Shown piece after piece: positions 6,898-8,372 of a DNA stretch of 8,372 nt. The first letter of the stretch is position 1. Every line of letters starts with the position of its first letter. The notes under the pieces are model-generated. The model saw only the letters and a program-made list of their open reading frames with translations. It did not search any database and was not told the origin of the DNA. A program made the translations under genes and the position numbers. Source of the DNA: Candidatus Bathyarchaeota archaeon. Its GTDB lineage: Archaea > Thermoproteota > Bathyarchaeia > Bathyarchaeales > Bathyarchaeaceae. Location of the stretch: assembly GCA_026967815.1 (NCBI GenBank), contig JAPUUO010000062.1, forward strand, positions 1-8,372, given 5' to 3'.

Positions 6898-7794
6898 TTA
6901 TCTTTTCTTGTATCGGCGAGCCTTTGCATAATTTCCATAAACTAATGCGATTAATGCACAGACCCAAGCGGCTAGGTTTTGAACAAGAAGGTACTTTCCA
7001 GCAATGTCCAATTTGACTATGGGTTCTACAGAGGCCCCAAGGCCTGTTAGGCTGCTTCTAAAGCCTGGCGCAACGTCTAGTAATGAATCGTTTATGGCTG
7101 TTGCCACCCATTCTAACGGTGCTAACGCTTTCCCCAGAGAGTGAAGGCTTTCTTGGGTTCCAATCACAAATGACGAAAAAAGTGGATTTGCGGCGTAGAA
7201 TTTAACTATTGCATCGTGAATCCACCAGGGATATGCGAGTAAATACACGAGAAAAACAAAGGAGACAAACGTTAGGAGAATTATCATTGCACTTTTAACT
7301 GCTGTTCTGGCGAAGGAAAGTCGCCGAGAAAATATGGAGAACCCTGGAATTCGGAGAAAAGCATTCTTTAGAGCTTTGCCGATTTTTTGCGTTCTTCGGT
7401 CTATTCGTTTGGAAAGTTCTCTAAGGGACTTAAATCTGCGACGTTGAGGCTGTCGCCTTCTAATCGCGGTTTTCCTAGCTGATTCTTCTCTATTGGGTAT
7501 GAAGGCTAGGTGTTTGGTAATGAATACCCAGCTTGAAATAAGAACAACTATGACGCTTAAGGGTAGGAGATGAACCAGCGGACTGACAACTAATGTGAAA
7601 CTCCAATTGCCAATTGGAATTTGAAATGTTTCTATCCACGCGTACTCATCGACTAGTCCACCAGATAGAAAAGAATAGGTTACTAGATATTCTAGCAAGA
7701 GTGCTGAAGCTAAAAAGAGCAGCATCGCTGCAAATCCCTTGGAAGCTGTCCATTTGATTATTGAGTGCCTCCAACGCTTTTCGCGACTGGCCAT
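6898..7794 (-). CDS. Four-helix membrane protein with a basic cytoplasmic loop, function unknown
   Basis: I do not recognise this 298-residue protein. It has four hydrophobic segments at about 21-43, 66-92, 165-190 and 269-289. The positive-inside rule gives a consistent topology with both ends in the cytoplasm. The N-terminus (REKRWRH) and C-terminus (KARRYKKR) are basic. The loop at 94-163 carries about 23 Lys/Arg against 4 acidic residues, including RRRQPQRRR at 112-120. The second outside loop (about 191-268) is long, roughly 78 residues, and lacks basic clusters. There is no signal-peptide cleavage site, no cysteine motif and no transporter signature. The ATG is preceded by an SD-like GGTGAT, and a TATA-like element lies about 85 bp upstream. 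The endonuclease IV-like gene follows by 17 bp, so the two are probably co-transcribed. A role in membrane or cell-envelope organisation is only a guess. Confidence 0.8.
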   Translation of the reverse strand: MASREKRWRHSIIKWTASKGFAAMLLFLASALLLEYLVTYSFLSGGLVDEYAWIETFQIPIGNWSFTLVVSPLVHLLPLSVIVVLISSWVFITKHLAFIPNREESARKTAIRRRQPQRRRFKSLRELSKRIDRRTQKIGKALKNAFLRIPGFSIFSRRLSFARTAVKSAMIILLTFVSFVFLVYLLAYPWWIHDAIVKFYAANPLFSSFVIGTQESLHSLGKALAPLEWVATAINDSLLDVAPGFRSSLTGLGASVEPIVKLDIAGKYLLVQNLAAWVCALIALVYGNYAKARRYKKR

Positions 7795-7870
7795 TGCATC
7801 ACCAATTCCGTTGCATTTTGATTTATTGTTTGTCTCTTAACTTGAAAGCGACGTTTAGTATTTGTGATTA

Positions 7871-7887
7871 CTATATCTTAAATATCT
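7871..7887 (-). promoter_or_regulatory. TATA-box-like element before the membrane protein gene
   Basis: The minus strand reads AGATATTTAAGATATAG within the 146-bp gap between the polyprenol kinase stop and the membrane protein start. Initiation about 25 nt downstream would leave a leader of roughly 60 nt that contains the GGTGAT ribosome-binding motif. No clear BRE or T-run terminator is seen in the same gap. Confidence 0.45.
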
Positions 7888-7940
7888 ACCTTAAGCGTGC
7901 ACTGAAGCTAACGGGAAATCCGATCTGAATCGTAGTTGGG

Positions 7941-8372
7941 TTATAGTAGAATTAGCACAAGCCCTGCTGTTAATGGTATGGTTAAGTTATCGTTTATAGG
8001 TGTGGGAAGAGCCTCCGCAAGCATGCCTACGGCGGCGCCGATTAGAGCTTCCAAATGGCTAACAAAGAGAAGAGCCCCGAGCAAAGCGAATATGAACCCA
8101 AAAACTGTCCCTTCTATTCTTTTGCCCTTGTTCAAAGGAAATACTGTTCTTCCTAGCTTTCTCCCGAAAAGTGTAGCAGTTCCGTCGCCGAGTGTAAATA
8201 TAGCAATAGACGCATAGTTAATAGGATATGGAAACAAGATGAGTGCCAACATTATGCCTGTGGCGAAAAATATGGGGGTCGTTACAAATTCGTGGATTTC
8301 AGGCTTTGTAGCGGCTTGGCGGGTTATTGCAGAAATCACTGGAAGGTTTATTCCCTCAACTCGAGCGAATTC
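7941..8372 (-). CDS. Polyprenol (dolichol) kinase-like membrane protein, 5' end cut by the window
   Basis: The C-terminal 143 residues of a SEC59/DGK1/VTE5-family kinase, integral membrane enzymes that use CTP (or another NTP) to phosphorylate dolichol, diacylglycerol or phytol. In archaea the likely product is a polyprenyl phosphate, the carrier for lipid-linked sugars. The signatures are clear: GDGTATLFGRKLGR at visible residues 62-75, KGKRIEGT at 82-89 (family KxxEGT), and the C-terminal ALPTPINDNLTIPL at 121-134 (family DNLTIPL). Hydrophobic helices lie at about 33-47, 51-61, 90-105, 109-120 and 132-143. The frame is open to the window edge without a stop and the extra residues (EFARVEGINLPV) look family-like, so a GTG at 8339 is not the true start; the N-terminal helices lie outside. 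It may supply carrier lipid for glycosyltransferases like those at the other end of the window. Which alcohol it phosphorylates is not determinable. Confidence 0.85.
   Translation of the reverse strand, partial: EFARVEGINLPVISAITRQAATKPEIHEFVTTPIFFATGIMLALILFPYPINYASIAIFTLGDGTATLFGRKLGRTVFPLNKGKRIEGTVFGFIFALLGALLFVSHLEALIGAAVGMLAEALPTPINDNLTIPLTAGLVLILL

Noticed and set aside
6881..6967. N-terminal extension of the endonuclease IV-like protein from a TTG codon
   Set aside because: It would overlap the preceding membrane-protein gene by 70 bp in another frame. The extra 29 residues do not look like the family, whereas the ATG at 6880 puts RFGPAGVP near the N-terminus as in archaeal relatives.
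7921..7932. Imperfect palindrome CGATCTGAATCG as a terminator after the kinase gene
   Set aside because: The arms are only 4 bp and no T-run follows on the minus strand; this is expected by chance.
8337..8339. GTG as the start of the polyprenol kinase-like gene
   Set aside because: The frame stays open to the window edge with family-like residues, and the visible part lacks the N-terminal helices of the family, so the gene is truncated by the window.

Overview
The window looks like a piece of an uncultivated archaeal genome. This rests on several things. Two divergent MoeA paralogues lie in tandem. A CTP-type polyprenol kinase of the SEC59/DGK1 family is present. There is an archaeal-style endonuclease IV-like TIM-barrel protein starting RFGPAGVP. 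The longer gaps carry AT-rich TATA-box-like elements, and SD motifs (AGGAGG, GGAG, GAGG) precede internal genes. A Bathyarchaeia-like or other TACK-group archaeon is my best guess, but that placement is inference. The base composition is moderate and even; I see no rRNA, tRNA, CRISPR array, insertion sequence or phage gene.

All eight supported genes lie on the minus strand, so transcription runs from high to low coordinates. At the right edge is the 3' part of a membrane kinase for a polyprenol or related lipid alcohol (7941-8372, cut by the window). A 146-bp gap with a TATA-like element follows. Then come a four-helix membrane protein with a strongly basic cytoplasmic loop (6898-7794) and, 17 bp further on, an endonuclease IV/xylose-isomerase-like TIM-barrel protein (6011-6880).

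An 80-bp gap with a second TATA-like element precedes five closely spaced genes that could form one operon. These are a divergent MoeA (4683-5930), a canonical MoeA (3437-4681, 1-bp gap), a fusion of a Gfo/Idh/MocA oxidoreductase with a DUF362 domain (1518-3419), and two family-2 glycosyltransferases (807-1502 and 45-761).

Two themes meet here. The MoeA pair acts in molybdenum or tungsten insertion into molybdopterin. The sugar oxidoreductase domain, the two glycosyltransferases and the nearby polyprenol kinase fit surface glycan or lipid-linked sugar synthesis. Whether these are functionally linked or merely adjacent cannot be settled from this sequence. The most unusual single item is the Gfo/Idh/MocA-DUF362 fusion. 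The altered active-site motifs of the upstream MoeA and of the endonuclease IV-like protein come next.
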